Of a stretch of 64,000 bases of DNA, positions 44,262-54,245 are shown piece by piece. A program made the translations under genes and the position numbers. The notes under the pieces were generated by a model. That model did not search any database. It was not told the origin of the DNA and saw only the letters and a program-made list of their open reading frames with translations. This stretch comes from Gracilibacillus oryzae (GTDB taxonomy: Bacteria > Bacillota > Bacilli > Bacillales > Amphibacillaceae). The stretch spans positions 149,184-213,183 of the forward strand of contig NZ_ML762424.1 of NCBI RefSeq assembly GCF_009498735.1, given 5' to 3'. The number at the start of each line of letters is the position of its first letter. The first letter of the stretch is position 1.

Positions 44262-47200
44262 TTATTCCCATTCTTTTAATTGTGCCAGCATGTTTTTTAT
44301 TTTCTTTGCTAATTTATTATCTGCCTTGCGTTGTTTTTTCCATTCATTGTAGCTCGCTATTATTATTAGTGTAAGCCCTGCTATTAACAGGTATCCCCAC
44401 CATGGCATGTTACCCCAGTAAGGTTTCGTCTGGTATATTACATTAAATAATAATGTACCAAGGCCAATAAATAAATAGGATCTGATCTGAAATTTCATTC
44501 CTGCAAGTAATGACACAATCGAAAGGGTGCCTACAATTAGTGCATCCCAGACAGTATTGCTTTGAATTGCATCGGCAATTAAGTAGACAGTGATAAAGAC
44601 AAGTATCACTGTTTGGACATTTGCCATTATCCTCTGATATTCTCTCCAAGTTCTTCTTGATAATAGGATCGACAAAATAATGATTGGCATGACAATGAAT
44701 TCAGCTTCGAAAAGTTCAGGAATATGCGACTTATATTCAAATAAAACATGATAATATGCTGGTAAAAGACTGATCGCTCCTAAGGTGACGAAAACTTTCT
44801 TCAAGAAGCTGTGATCTATTCGTTTTATATGAAGAAACAGCCAGACAGCAAGTAATAGATATGGAATGATTTGAATCCATACACTTGGAAATCCTGTTGA
44901 GTATTTTAACAAATAAGCAGCATAAACGAAAGCAACAGCTGAATACCAATCAACCAGCCAATGGTCAGAGACCTTCTGATAAAACTGGCGATATAACAAC
45001 TTCCCTGCAATAAGCAAAATGAAAAAACATACAATACTAATAAAAAATAAGTTTATATCAGTATAAACAACTTCTTGCTGTTCCCATAACAGAATCGTCA
45101 ATAATAATGGAAATAACACAACAGTCAGCCATTTGCGCACATGCAGGAAATAGAGATTTAAAATGAGAAAACAAATTACAATAACTAATTCCAACAATGT
45201 ATTGATTGGCTCAATGGCAATTACGGTAACTAAACTAGTTAAGGAAAATGGAATCATATACCATTCCATTCTCTTCTTCCAGACTAAAAGTGGTACGAAC
45301 TTCCATATGATTGCAAAAAATACACTCGATATGATTAAGCGATAGCCAAAACCGATATCAAGAAGATCATCATAATAAATGGCATATCCACTTAGCAGTA
45401 TGGGAATCATCGTCATGGCAGCATATAGCAGTATTTTCACTTGCCATTCCAGCTTTTTCCCGAATGTACTGTATAAATACACAGCCAATGGAATCAGTAT
45501 AATAATTGGATTTAATAATTGTACCATCAGCTGATCAAGCAGAATCAGCAATATCAAAAATGATTGTACGATGATAGAAAGCCAAAAGAAATGAGGTTTG
45601 ATACTTTCTGCATATTTTCCTGCAAATCTCTCAATCACTAAAAGTAAAACTGGTGCTGTCTGCATAAACCAGGCAATGGATACAAACCCATCAAGTGATA
45701 AAGTACTGATTAGTGACATATAAAAAGCTAGCGTCATTACGGAGACAATCGACCATAAATAGGTAATCCCGGTATGTCTTACTAACCATACCGCTGCACC
45801 GATGCCAACAAATAAAATTGCCGGCCTTACAAATACCGTATCAATCGAATAAATGTCCATCAATGAGAACAAAGCTAGCAAGTAACTGATTTGGCCAATA
45901 TAAAATGATGCATTTTCTAACATTTTTCTAGCGGTTTTTTTCCAAACAAGACTTATTGCTAACATAATTATTCCAGCTACAGCCAGATGAAAAGGAGCAT
46001 CGAAGTATATCTGATATAAGAAAGATTGCTCTATTATTGCAGGATATAACATATACAGCGCGAACCACCAGCTTACTGCATTAGTCCATGCAGCCGTCTT
46101 TTTAAATTGTTCCCCTTGTGAAAAGAACTCCAGTAAAGCTAAGCAGCCAAATAATACAAACATGAAGCAAACCTGGATGTAAGACTCTGCCAACAATCCA
46201 ATGAAAATGGAAAAAATCATAGCAATAATAGAAATATAATAGGTACTTCTATTGATTGGATTTAAATACTTTACGTTTGTTCGCAGCCCAATTCCTGTAA
46301 ACAACAGACTTGCATATAGAAACATAAACAACGGAAAACTCAGATTGACAGGTTCGAAAACTAACTCCCATATTTGAAAACCTGACACAATGAGAAAAAC
46401 AGATGCCAGCCAGGGAAAGATCCTGTTTTTTGTAATATTGGCAAGATAAATATACGTCAATACAATTGTAAAATATGCAAGCAATAAAACCCATGAGTCT
46501 TCCTGAGCTCTTAGTATAATCCCCTGGAAGCTGATATAAATAAAAGCCGCCACGGACATAAAGGCACTCGTATAATGAAATACTCTTACTAAGTAATCAT
46601 CTCTTTTTATGAGATAAGCAAAACCAAGATATCCTGCCCCAATCAGACTATACACAAATAAATCAATCGAATGCAGCCAAGAATTTTCAGTCAGCTGATA
46701 GATACCATATGCAAATAATACCGTAAACATAAAATGGTATCCTTTTTTTGTGTTATAGATAAAGATCATTGATATATAAAGAAATGCTGTTAACAGAATA
46801 TTAAAGCTGTAGAATAACTTCTGATCAAACACAAATAGCATTAATATTGTTGAGATAACTAGATTCAATTGAGCATAACCCGGAAGTTCCTTGATAAAGA
46901 TTCTAATCTTCTGATAATTTTGTAAGCGATGATACCCAAGTAATAGAAGACCGTTATATAACATAATGAGAAAATAGTACACATCAACTGGAACCTTTGT
47001 TGCTGCAATACTAAATCCAATAAAAAAGGTTAAAAATAGGTAGAATATCCATACAAATAATTTTGATTGATTTTTTACTGCATTTCTCGCATATAACGGA
47101 AGTGGCAGTATTGTACAAATCATGCCAAGCACAAATCTTCCTTCACCTGTCAGTGTTAAATAATCTCCTAGAAGGCCAAAATATCCTATTGCTATGACCG

Positions 47201-47729
47201 CAATTGGTAATAACAAACTCCCTAACGTCAGAAAGGCAAAAGCTGTTTTATTAATTTTTAGAATGGAGCTGGAAACCGCACTTAGAATTAAGAAGAAAAC
47301 AGAAACACCTAGCAATGTTATCACTTTGAGTAAGGCACCCATTTGCTCCCATGTACTTGTTGCAACAACTAAACCGCTGATTAATAAGAAGGTCACCCCT
47401 AATACTAGCAGCCAGGTAATGTTTCTTTCTCTAATCTGCTCTGCTGTTTTTACTTTTGGCTGACTGGCAGCAACAGGAGCTGGACTTTGTTCTTTTATCT
47501 TCTTAACCTTTGTTTTGGTTTCCTTCGGTTTTTTCTCTTTAGGAATAGATACAGTATGAAGCTCACCTGTATGAATGGTTTGCCTTTTTTCCTCATCATG
47601 CTTTATGTATTGATTATACGAATCGAGAAATCTCTCATACTCTTTCTGATCGATAAACCCTGCTTTTAATAAGTCCTGCATTTCTTCTTTCACAATTTTT
47701 TGCCGTTTATATCTGGATAGATCTGTCAC
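44262..47729 (-). CDS. Very large polytopic membrane protein (SCO7613-like)
   Basis: A 1155-residue protein. An N-terminal cytoplasmic part (about 1-105) has a short two-helix segment EEMQDLLKAGFIDQKEYERFL, SHOCT-like, then a Lys/Pro-rich linker. The rest consists of some thirty or more hydrophobic helices with few polar loops and no transporter motif. The start of the membrane part (RNITWLLVLGVTFLLISGLV) resembles the SCO7613 C-terminal/DUF2157-related proteins. Function unknown. The frame opens at ATG 47750, but GTG 47729 has AGAGGTGAG upstream. Monocistronic; the SR-rich gene follows 129 bp downstream on the same strand. Confidence 0.7.
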   Translation of the reverse strand: MTDLSRYKRQKIVKEEMQDLLKAGFIDQKEYERFLDSYNQYIKHDEEKRQTIHTGELHTVSIPKEKKPKETKTKVKKIKEQSPAPVAASQPKVKTAEQIRERNITWLLVLGVTFLLISGLVVATSTWEQMGALLKVITLLGVSVFFLILSAVSSSILKINKTAFAFLTLGSLLLPIAVIAIGYFGLLGDYLTLTGEGRFVLGMICTILPLPLYARNAVKNQSKLFVWIFYLFLTFFIGFSIAATKVPVDVYYFLIMLYNGLLLLGYHRLQNYQKIRIFIKELPGYAQLNLVISTILMLFVFDQKLFYSFNILLTAFLYISMIFIYNTKKGYHFMFTVLFAYGIYQLTENSWLHSIDLFVYSLIGAGYLGFAYLIKRDDYLVRVFHYTSAFMSVAAFIYISFQGIILRAQEDSWVLLLAYFTIVLTYIYLANITKNRIFPWLASVFLIVSGFQIWELVFEPVNLSFPLFMFLYASLLFTGIGLRTNVKYLNPINRSTYYISIIAMIFSIFIGLLAESYIQVCFMFVLFGCLALLEFFSQGEQFKKTAAWTNAVSWWFALYMLYPAIIEQSFLYQIYFDAPFHLAVAGIIMLAISLVWKKTARKMLENASFYIGQISYLLALFSLMDIYSIDTVFVRPAILFVGIGAAVWLVRHTGITYLWSIVSVMTLAFYMSLISTLSLDGFVSIAWFMQTAPVLLLVIERFAGKYAESIKPHFFWLSIIVQSFLILLILLDQLMVQLLNPIIILIPLAVYLYSTFGKKLEWQVKILLYAAMTMIPILLSGYAIYYDDLLDIGFGYRLIISSVFFAIIWKFVPLLVWKKRMEWYMIPFSLTSLVTVIAIEPINTLLELVIVICFLILNLYFLHVRKWLTVVLFPLLLTILLWEQQEVVYTDINLFFISIVCFFILLIAGKLLYRQFYQKVSDHWLVDWYSAVAFVYAAYLLKYSTGFPSVWIQIIPYLLLAVWLFLHIKRIDHSFLKKVFVTLGAISLLPAYYHVLFEYKSHIPELFEAEFIVMPIIILSILLSRRTWREYQRIMANVQTVILVFITVYLIADAIQSNTVWDALIVGTLSIVSLLAGMKFQIRSYLFIGLGTLLFNVIYQTKPYWGNMPWWGYLLIAGLTLIIIASYNEWKKQRKADNKLAKKIKNMLAQLKEWE

Positions 47730-47857
47730 ACACTCACCTCTCTTCCTCATTTATCCACTTATGTACCACTTCTATACTAACATAATATTCCATTCATTAT
47801 TATCGAAATCACATTTTTTCTGTATCAATGTTTTACCATTATTCCAAATAATTTCCA

Positions 47858-47898
47858 CTAAAAAAAGAGACCATGTATGCTGTTCACACATGGTCTCT
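47858..47898 (-). terminator. Terminator after the GH51 gene
   Basis: Perfect 11-bp stem AGAGACCATGT / ACATGGTCTCT (47866-47876 with 47888-47898) followed by seven T on the - strand. Confidence 0.88.
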
Positions 47899-47903
47899 GC
47901 TAT

Positions 47904-50900
47904 TTACTTTATATCTAAAACAATAACATTTACTGAATTAGCGGATAATGCTACAACAGAACGATCTTCATCTAATTTTATTACTGTTTCTGTTGGAACA
48001 ACTTGCTCTGCATTCTTTTTATTAACATTTGGTGTATCGACGATGGATTCATCTCCAGTTACGATAATCATTTTCCCTTGAGGAGCAACATTTAAGTCTT
48101 TGAATGAGATTTCAGTAGTTTTCTCAAATGGGTCTGCATTTACCAGTTTCACATAAACATGCTTATCATCTTTTGTTACGGAATGGAAGATTTCTCGATT
48201 GTATGCTTCTAATTTGTAATCTAACACTTTGCTTGTAAAATTGCCATCAGTATAAGAGCAAATCAATCGATCACCAGCAACTCCGCCATAATTAACCGAA
48301 ATCGTATATGGCTGATCAAGGACTAGTTCCTCGTAGCAGCTTGCTCGCAAGTTACCTGCAGCAGTACTTGATGAATAGTCACCTAGCATATAGCCTTCTA
48401 TACCTTGTTTGTGCACCTTTACTCCTGTTGCATTACCATTGTACCCAATCGCGTACTCTAGCACATCTTTTTTCTCAGGTGAAATATCTGTTAATCCTAC
48501 CCCAACATAAAATCCGTCATTTCCAGATACTTTCGTTGCTTCAACTTCCACTTTATAATTTGTCCACTCATTATTCATGAGATAAAGGCCATTTAAGCCT
48601 CCATTTTGAGCTTTTAACACCAAGCCTTTTTCTGGATCAGTCTCATAGCCCTTTGAGCCTGGAATCACTTGCCACTTAGTATCCAATTCTTCTGTAAAGT
48701 CTTGTTCAAATAACACATTCCCACTCGTATTATCCATTACTTTTACATGCTTTACATGAATCTCTGCATCTGCTGTAGCAATTTCAATCCCGCCGTGTGG
48801 TGCAAGTTCTGTTAAGTTTCCATTTTGATATGCTGAGAATGATGTATTTAACACTTTTGTGCCAAGATATTTTGCAAAAAGCTGTTGCACATAATAATTT
48901 GGTGTAAACCAGACATCTTCATCATCAAACCAGATTAAGTCAGGTGTCCAGCGATACGTTCCATCTGTCAGCACTTTATTAAATAATGGTGCATAGGCAA
49001 CTAACCTTACGACATCCGCATTATTTTCATAGCCTGTCATAATTGCAGCTTCTGCAACAGCACCTGCTAAAGTATTTTTGTCTGTTGAAGCAAATTCTCC
49101 AACAAATACTTTGGATGATTCTCTTTCATCCAAACTGCCATCAGCGTGATATGCCCTGTAATAATAATTGTATCTGTCGACATTGTTTAGCAAATATTCA
49201 TTTGAGCGGTAATAGTGCTCATCTGCGATTGTATCCATATAATTCGGCTGTTTTTCATACCATGAGACTGTTTCGTCCATTGTTTTCTTGCCATCAGTAA
49301 ATTGAACAGTTGCTGACCCTGTCATATTACCGCTCAGGAATTTCCAGCCTTCCTGGTACGCATCATCATCAGCCTGAGCTCCAACCGTTGAAATAATGTG
49401 AAGTTCATATCCTGGATAATGTACATCCATATAGTGATCAATTTCAGCTTTGAAATATTCGAAGTTTGCAAAAAATTCATTGCCCCAGTTTTCATTACCA
49501 ATACCTAAATAGTGTAAATCGAATGGTGCTTCATGTCCCATTTCTTTTCTTAACTTTGCCCACTCATTACTCTCAAAATCTGTACTAATCGCAAAATCGA
49601 TTAAATCAGTAAAGCTCTTCACATAATAATCTCTTAACTCACCACCAGCTGGATTAACATAATTGGATCGAGCCTGACATAATACCCCACAAGCCATAAC
49701 AGGAAGAGGTGTAGCATTTAAGTCCTCTGCTAACTGGAAATATTCCATATAGCCAAGCCCCATTGTCATCATATAACCCCAAACATTAAAGTTTTCTTTC
49801 CGTAATTCAACAGCACCTACAGAGTCTTTCCATTCGTATACATTTTCCCAAATAAACGATCCTTCAGAAATACATCCACCAGGAAAACGAAGGAATTTTG
49901 GATGCAGATCACCCAATGCATTGACTAGATCTTTGCGCAAGCGATAGTTTGGATTTCCTTTATAATTTGCATGAGCTGAAGCTGAACGTTCTTCCTCTTC
50001 TGCTCCCCATACATCTCTCGGCATTAAAGAAACCATATCAATAGAGATCTCTCCATTAAACGTTAAGACAAGCTGACCAAGTGATGTAACAGAAGCTGTT
50101 AATACACACTCTCGATCCACTCCATACTTTTTCCAAGTGCTCCCGCCATCTATTTCCACCATTATGTCGTCACTTAACGGCTTGCCATTCTCATCTTGCA
50201 GCTGGATAGATATGCTTGATGCATCTTCTGCTTTAGCCCATATTGTAAAATCATACAGATCACCATCTTTTACAGACATTGCACAATGATGGTTGGAATC
50301 AGTAAAGCCTTTATTGATGATACGGGCACCATCTGGAACTGTAAGGTAATGCGAATTGACATCTTTATCATTCACACCGAAAAATTCGTCTAATCCTCCT
50401 GTATTGTTTACGGTTACTTGATCAACATCACCAAACCATGCGTGTAATGGTACATGGTTTCTGCCTGTCGAACACCCGCAAACACCTGATTCATGTGAAT
50501 AGGTATCAAACTCAAAAGATTCAAATGAACGATTCTGAACAAGCTCCGCATAAATTCCTCCATCGGCTGCATTGTTAATATCTTCATAGAACAGGCCATA
50601 CATGATGTCACTTACATCCAATACTTCCTTACTTCCATGAATCGTTACATGATGAGAAGGAACACCGTTTGGAAGAACCGTTACCGTAAATTGTTTCTCT
50701 GTTGTCTGCTCTTCTTTTTTTAGATAAGCAGTGAGTGTTACACCTTTAGGAGCCTCTACTTTTCCAACTTTGCCATCGTCCGATAAAGAAGCTGGATCAC
50801 TTGATTTCCAGGTTACATTTACCTTGCCACCCATTAGAGAAGAAGGTAAAGGTACATCCTTTGATACTACTGTTATTGGAAAGGAAAGATATTTATCCTT

Positions 50901-51656
50901 CGCGAGTTGGACAATTTGTTCGTCTGTTAGTGATTCACACATTACTTCAATGACATCATCTTCCGATAAAGCGGATTCATAAATGCGAAAATCCGCCAAA
51001 GAACCATGAAAATCAGGATCTGCCACATGTTGAGATCTTCCTATATAATTATTGCTGTAATTCTCTTCATTTGAGAATGTTTCAAACCAGTTCCGCAGTT
51101 TCTTATACGTACCACTTGAAGTCTGACTGATAGAACCGTCTGCCACTACTTCTCCATTTGCATAAATAACAGGGCCAGCGCTGCTTAATGTACCGCCTTC
51201 TGTACCGCTTACAGACATTGCAATATGGATCCATTCTCCAGACCCAAAAGTTTTCCCGGCATCTGCTATTAATTCTGACTCCGAGAAACAGACACCACGT
51301 AAATTTCGTGTTAAGAATATATATGGTCCTTCTGGTCCTTTACCTAAATCAAAAAAGCGCTCCCACACATTTTCACCTTTTCTTAAATAAACCCAGCTGC
51401 TGACAGTAATTCCCGTATGATCCGTAACATTATTCAATAAACCTGAAGGAAGTCTGATATAAGAATTACCATTCTTTCCACCTGCAAATGTTACAGCTTT
51501 TCTGCCGGCTATTGTTTCTATTACCGGTTTGTCGTTCCCTTCCGCAATTGCTTCGTTACCGTTATCCGAATAATCTTTTCCAACATTGTCAGCATCATCA
51601 AAATAATAATGTGCAATAATTTTGTCTTTAAAAGTATTACTTGCTTCTTTACTCAT
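47904..51656 (-). CDS. LamG-GH51 alpha-L-arabinofuranosidase
   Basis: A 1250-residue enzyme. Order: LamG/concanavalin-like domain (about 12-235), an Ig-like 'atrophied' Big domain (about 240-330), the GH51 (beta/alpha)8 barrel and C-terminal beta domain (about 338-1250). The last part contains an inserted DUF1080-like jelly roll (about 995-1150). Catalytic residues are recognisable in YLGIGNENWG (acid/base Glu) and VFVGEFAST (nucleophile Glu); FLRFPGGCISEGSF is the usual barrel motif. It removes arabinose from arabinan or arabinoxylan. No signal peptide is present, although LamG and Ig domains usually occur outside the cell. GAGGGGG precedes the ATG. Confidence 0.92.
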   Translation of the reverse strand: MSKEASNTFKDKIIAHYYFDDADNVGKDYSDNGNEAIAEGNDKPVIETIAGRKAVTFAGGKNGNSYIRLPSGLLNNVTDHTGITVSSWVYLRKGENVWERFFDLGKGPEGPYIFLTRNLRGVCFSESELIADAGKTFGSGEWIHIAMSVSGTEGGTLSSAGPVIYANGEVVADGSISQTSSGTYKKLRNWFETFSNEENYSNNYIGRSQHVADPDFHGSLADFRIYESALSEDDVIEVMCESLTDEQIVQLAKDKYLSFPITVVSKDVPLPSSLMGGKVNVTWKSSDPASLSDDGKVGKVEAPKGVTLTAYLKKEEQTTEKQFTVTVLPNGVPSHHVTIHGSKEVLDVSDIMYGLFYEDINNAADGGIYAELVQNRSFESFEFDTYSHESGVCGCSTGRNHVPLHAWFGDVDQVTVNNTGGLDEFFGVNDKDVNSHYLTVPDGARIINKGFTDSNHHCAMSVKDGDLYDFTIWAKAEDASSISIQLQDENGKPLSDDIMVEIDGGSTWKKYGVDRECVLTASVTSLGQLVLTFNGEISIDMVSLMPRDVWGAEEEERSASAHANYKGNPNYRLRKDLVNALGDLHPKFLRFPGGCISEGSFIWENVYEWKDSVGAVELRKENFNVWGYMMTMGLGYMEYFQLAEDLNATPLPVMACGVLCQARSNYVNPAGGELRDYYVKSFTDLIDFAISTDFESNEWAKLRKEMGHEAPFDLHYLGIGNENWGNEFFANFEYFKAEIDHYMDVHYPGYELHIISTVGAQADDDAYQEGWKFLSGNMTGSATVQFTDGKKTMDETVSWYEKQPNYMDTIADEHYYRSNEYLLNNVDRYNYYYRAYHADGSLDERESSKVFVGEFASTDKNTLAGAVAEAAIMTGYENNADVVRLVAYAPLFNKVLTDGTYRWTPDLIWFDDEDVWFTPNYYVQQLFAKYLGTKVLNTSFSAYQNGNLTELAPHGGIEIATADAEIHVKHVKVMDNTSGNVLFEQDFTEELDTKWQVIPGSKGYETDPEKGLVLKAQNGGLNGLYLMNNEWTNYKVEVEATKVSGNDGFYVGVGLTDISPEKKDVLEYAIGYNGNATGVKVHKQGIEGYMLGDYSSSTAAGNLRASCYEELVLDQPYTISVNYGGVAGDRLICSYTDGNFTSKVLDYKLEAYNREIFHSVTKDDKHVYVKLVNADPFEKTTEISFKDLNVAPQGKMIIVTGDESIVDTPNVNKKNAEQVVPTETVIKLDEDRSVVALSANSVNVIVLDIK

Positions 51657-51719
51657 AGTTCCCCCTCATTTCTATCCATTATATAAGTACAACTTACAAA
51701 TAAAATTAAAAATGATAAA

Positions 51720-51764
51720 ACATGTACTTACAACTATTATAATAGTAAATGAAATATTTACAAA
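51720..51764 (-). promoter_or_regulatory. Promoter and AraR-like operator of the GH51 gene
   Basis: TATAAT at 51741-51736 with TTGTAA at 51763-51758 (16-bp spacing). Directly downstream, at 51735-51720, AGTTGTAAGTACATGT matches 11 of 13 defined positions of the AraR box ANTTGTNCGTACAANT. A second dyad TAAGTTGTACTTA lies closer to the gene. Arabinose-responsive repression is inferred. Confidence 0.5.
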
Positions 51765-51935
51765 TGATTTCTTTATATTTTTTGTTAATATTTAAGCGTT
51801 TCATCTATATATCTGCATAACAACAAGGTTTTTGTCTCATACGAACAAGTTGCCATTAACGAGGTCTGCGATTGACTGAGTTTGATAGGGTAAAATGTGA
51901 TATGATAGAGGAAAACGGATTCAAGGAGGGTAATT

Positions 51936-52367
51936 ATGCTGACAATAGAAAATTATATTGATCAAATAGATGAAAAGTGGCAGTCATCATTTATTGAGTT
52001 AAAAAAGGTAATAGACGAGAAGATACCGGAGGGTTTTGAACAGGAAATGCAATATGGAATGCCTTCCTATGTTGTACCATTATCGACTTATCCAGATGGT
52101 TATCACTGCAAAAAGGACACCCCTTTACCGTTTCTTAGTATAGCAGCACAAAAAAATCATCTGGCTGTTTACCATATGGGCTTATATGCGGACAGCAACT
52201 TGCTGCAATGGTTTCAAACAGAGTATCCAAATCACATGAGTACAAAATTAAATATGGGAAAAAGTTGTATTCGTTTTACTAACCCTAAAAAAATACCGTA
52301 TCAATTGATAGGAGAGCTTGTCTCGAAACAAACCGTTGAAGAATGGATAAAAGTATATGAAGGTTGA
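51936..52367 (+). CDS. DUF1801 (YdhG-like) protein
   Basis: A 143-residue cytoplasmic protein of the DUF1801 family: the conserved YGMPSY (residues 40-45), PFLSIAAQKNHLAVYHMG and the C-terminal GKSCIRFTNPKKIPYQLI. The family is related to the frataxin-like IscU/YdhG fold, and some members are linked to iron homeostasis, but function here is unknown. AAGGAGGG precedes the ATG. Monocistronic. Confidence 0.85.
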   Translation: MLTIENYIDQIDEKWQSSFIELKKVIDEKIPEGFEQEMQYGMPSYVVPLSTYPDGYHCKKDTPLPFLSIAAQKNHLAVYHMGLYADSNLLQWFQTEYPNHMSTKLNMGKSCIRFTNPKKIPYQLIGELVSKQTVEEWIKVYEG

Positions 52368-52379
52368 GGGGAAAAATGT

Positions 52380-52412
52380 GACATGCTCGTAAACCTCGAT
52401 TACGAGCATGTC
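52380..52412. terminator. Convergent hairpin, probable terminator
   Basis: Perfect 13-bp stem GACATGCTCGTAA / TTACGAGCATGTC with a 7-nt loop between convergent genes. On the - strand it is followed by ACATTTTTCC; on the + strand by TATCAAATTTT. Confidence 0.65.
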
Positions 52413-52436
52413 TATCAAATTTTAAGTTAAATTCTA

Positions 52437-53648
52437 TCAATCTGTCTTTTTCGTTAAGGTAAAAAATGCGATAAATCCAATTAACGAAGTGGTAAATAAT
52501 GCTGCTCCCATCGGAATGGCACTCGTCTCATCAATCCCAACAATTGGAGCAATAATGGAGCCCATTAATAAAGGTGACATGCCCAGAATGGCACTTGCAC
52601 TCCCAGCCCGTTTCGCTTGTTTCGTCATCGCTAAAGAAAAAGAACTTGTTAATATAATTCCAATTGTAAACATATGTATAAAAATTGGGATTACAATCAT
52701 GGCAAGTGGTCCTTTTATTATAGTCATAACAAGCAATAATGTGTTGGCACATAACGAAATGATGACCCCTGTACGCAGCATTGTCCGTTCTTCGATCTTT
52801 CCGCTTAATTTACCTACTAAAAAGCTTCCGGATATAATCGCAAGTCCATTTATTCCGAACAGAAAACTAAATACTTGTGGTGAAACATCATAAATCTCCT
52901 GGTAGACGAAGGGTGTCCCAGAAACGTAGGCAAACGTTCCCCCTTGGACAAAACAGACCACAATCGCATAACCGATAAAGGAACGGTCAGTAAGTATTTT
53001 CCCCATTGTCTTAAGAGTTTTTCCAATCGAGCTTGGTTGCCTGTGTTCAACTGGAAGAGATTCCTTTAATCGAAAAACAACCATCAGGACGAGAAACATC
53101 CCAAATACTGCTAACAGAAGGAAAATCGTATGCCATGTTGCAAAAGGTAATAACAGAACAGCCCCGCCACTTATAGGAGCAATCATTGGTGCTGTTGCAT
53201 TGATAACCATTAATAAAGAGAAAAATTGAGTTAAGTCTTTACCGCTGAATGTATCTCTGACAACTGCCCGTGACAGGACAATTCCTGCAGATCCCGTAAA
53301 CCCTTGCAGAAAGCGCGCAATAATTAATACATAAATATTTGGTGCAAACGCACAGATTATGGATGCCACTGCGAAAAAAGAAATCGATATAATGAGCGGT
53401 TTTCGTCTGCCTTTCGCATCACTAATCGGCCCGATTATCAATTGCCCTACAGCTAACCCGACCAAACAAGCTGTAAGACTTAATTGAACAAGTGATGCCC
53501 GTACCCCAAAGTCTTCAGCAATCATTGGAAAACTCGGCAAGTACATATCAATATTAAATGGACCTAATGTGCCCAGTAAAGCTAGTAAGATTGCTAAACC
53601 AAGGCGTTTCTTTCCTTTTGGTGCTTCCATTGTCTGAGACAATTCCAT
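52437..53648 (-). CDS. Bcr/CflA-family MFS drug exporter
   Basis: A 403-residue transporter with twelve helices of the DHA1 Bcr/CflA subgroup: LGPFNIDMYLPSFPMIAEDF in helix 1, the GPISDAKGRRKPL loop motif after helix 2, and ARFLQGFTGSAG in helix 4. It is expected to be a proton-driven efflux pump for drugs or metabolites. The frame is open to 53708; ATG at 53648 is chosen because GGGAGGAAGG lies just upstream. A long array of hairpin repeats occupies the DNA upstream of its promoter. Confidence 0.88.
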   Translation of the reverse strand: MELSQTMEAPKGKKRLGLAILLALLGTLGPFNIDMYLPSFPMIAEDFGVRASLVQLSLTACLVGLAVGQLIIGPISDAKGRRKPLIISISFFAVASIICAFAPNIYVLIIARFLQGFTGSAGIVLSRAVVRDTFSGKDLTQFFSLLMVINATAPMIAPISGGAVLLLPFATWHTIFLLLAVFGMFLVLMVVFRLKESLPVEHRQPSSIGKTLKTMGKILTDRSFIGYAIVVCFVQGGTFAYVSGTPFVYQEIYDVSPQVFSFLFGINGLAIISGSFLVGKLSGKIEERTMLRTGVIISLCANTLLLVMTIIKGPLAMIVIPIFIHMFTIGIILTSSFSLAMTKQAKRAGSASAILGMSPLLMGSIIAPIVGIDETSAIPMGAALFTTSLIGFIAFFTLTKKTD

Positions 53649-53739
53649 CACCTTCCTCCCTTCCATTATAATGGAGAATGGGAATGAAGTATAATTGACT
53701 GCTTGCATCCATTTATTTGGAGGATCTGATGAGATTTCA

Positions 53740-54176
53740 GCTTCTACCTATCATATCTGCCCTTGCCTTTTACAGTTTTGATAGGATAACTGCTTTTACC
53801 TATCATATCTGCCTTTGTCTTTAAAAGTTTTGATAGGATAACTGCTTTTACCTATCATATCTGCCTTTACCTTTTACAGTTTTGATAGGATAACTGCTTC
53901 TACCTATCATATCTGCCCTACTCTTTAACAGTTTTGATAGGATAACCGCTTCTACCTATCATATCTGCCCTACTCTTTAACAGTTTTGATAGGATAACCG
54001 CTTCTACCTATCATATCTGCCCTTGCCTTTTACAGTTTTGATAGGATAACCGCTTCTACCTATCATATCTGCCCTACTCTTACCAGTTTTGATAGGATAA
54101 CTGCTTCTACCTATCAAATCTGCCCTTGCCTTTTACAGTTTTGATAGGATAACTGCTTTTACCTATCCCATCTGCC
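53740..54176. repeat. Tandem array of eight 52-bp hairpin-forming repeats
   Basis: GATAGGATAAC recurs at 53780, 53832, 53884, 53936, 53988, 54040, 54091 and 54143, a period of 52 (once 51) bp. Each unit contains GATAGG ... CCTATC 13 nt apart, able to form a stem-loop, then a more variable segment between CTGCC and CAGTTTT. Variation between units is a few substitutions (TTGCC/TACTC, ACTG/ACCG). The period is not a multiple of three, so no repeat protein is encoded. Located between the mtlD terminator and the MFS gene. Confidence 0.92.
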
Positions 54177-54195
54177 AATACAACTTCCCGCTTCA

Positions 54196-54243
54196 ATAAA
54201 AAAACAGAGACAGTGTATTGTTCACACCATCTCTGTCTCTAAA
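54196..54243 (-). terminator. Terminator of the mannitol operon
   Basis: An interrupted stem AGAGACAGAGATGGTGT / ACACTGTCTCT on the - strand followed by TTTTTTTATT, directly after the mtlD stop at 54246. Confidence 0.8.
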
Positions 54244-54245
54244 CA

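Noticed and set aside
53740..54176. Possible CRISPR array
   Set aside because: The whole 52-bp unit is repeated with few changes; there are no unique spacers of constant length and no cas genes in the window.
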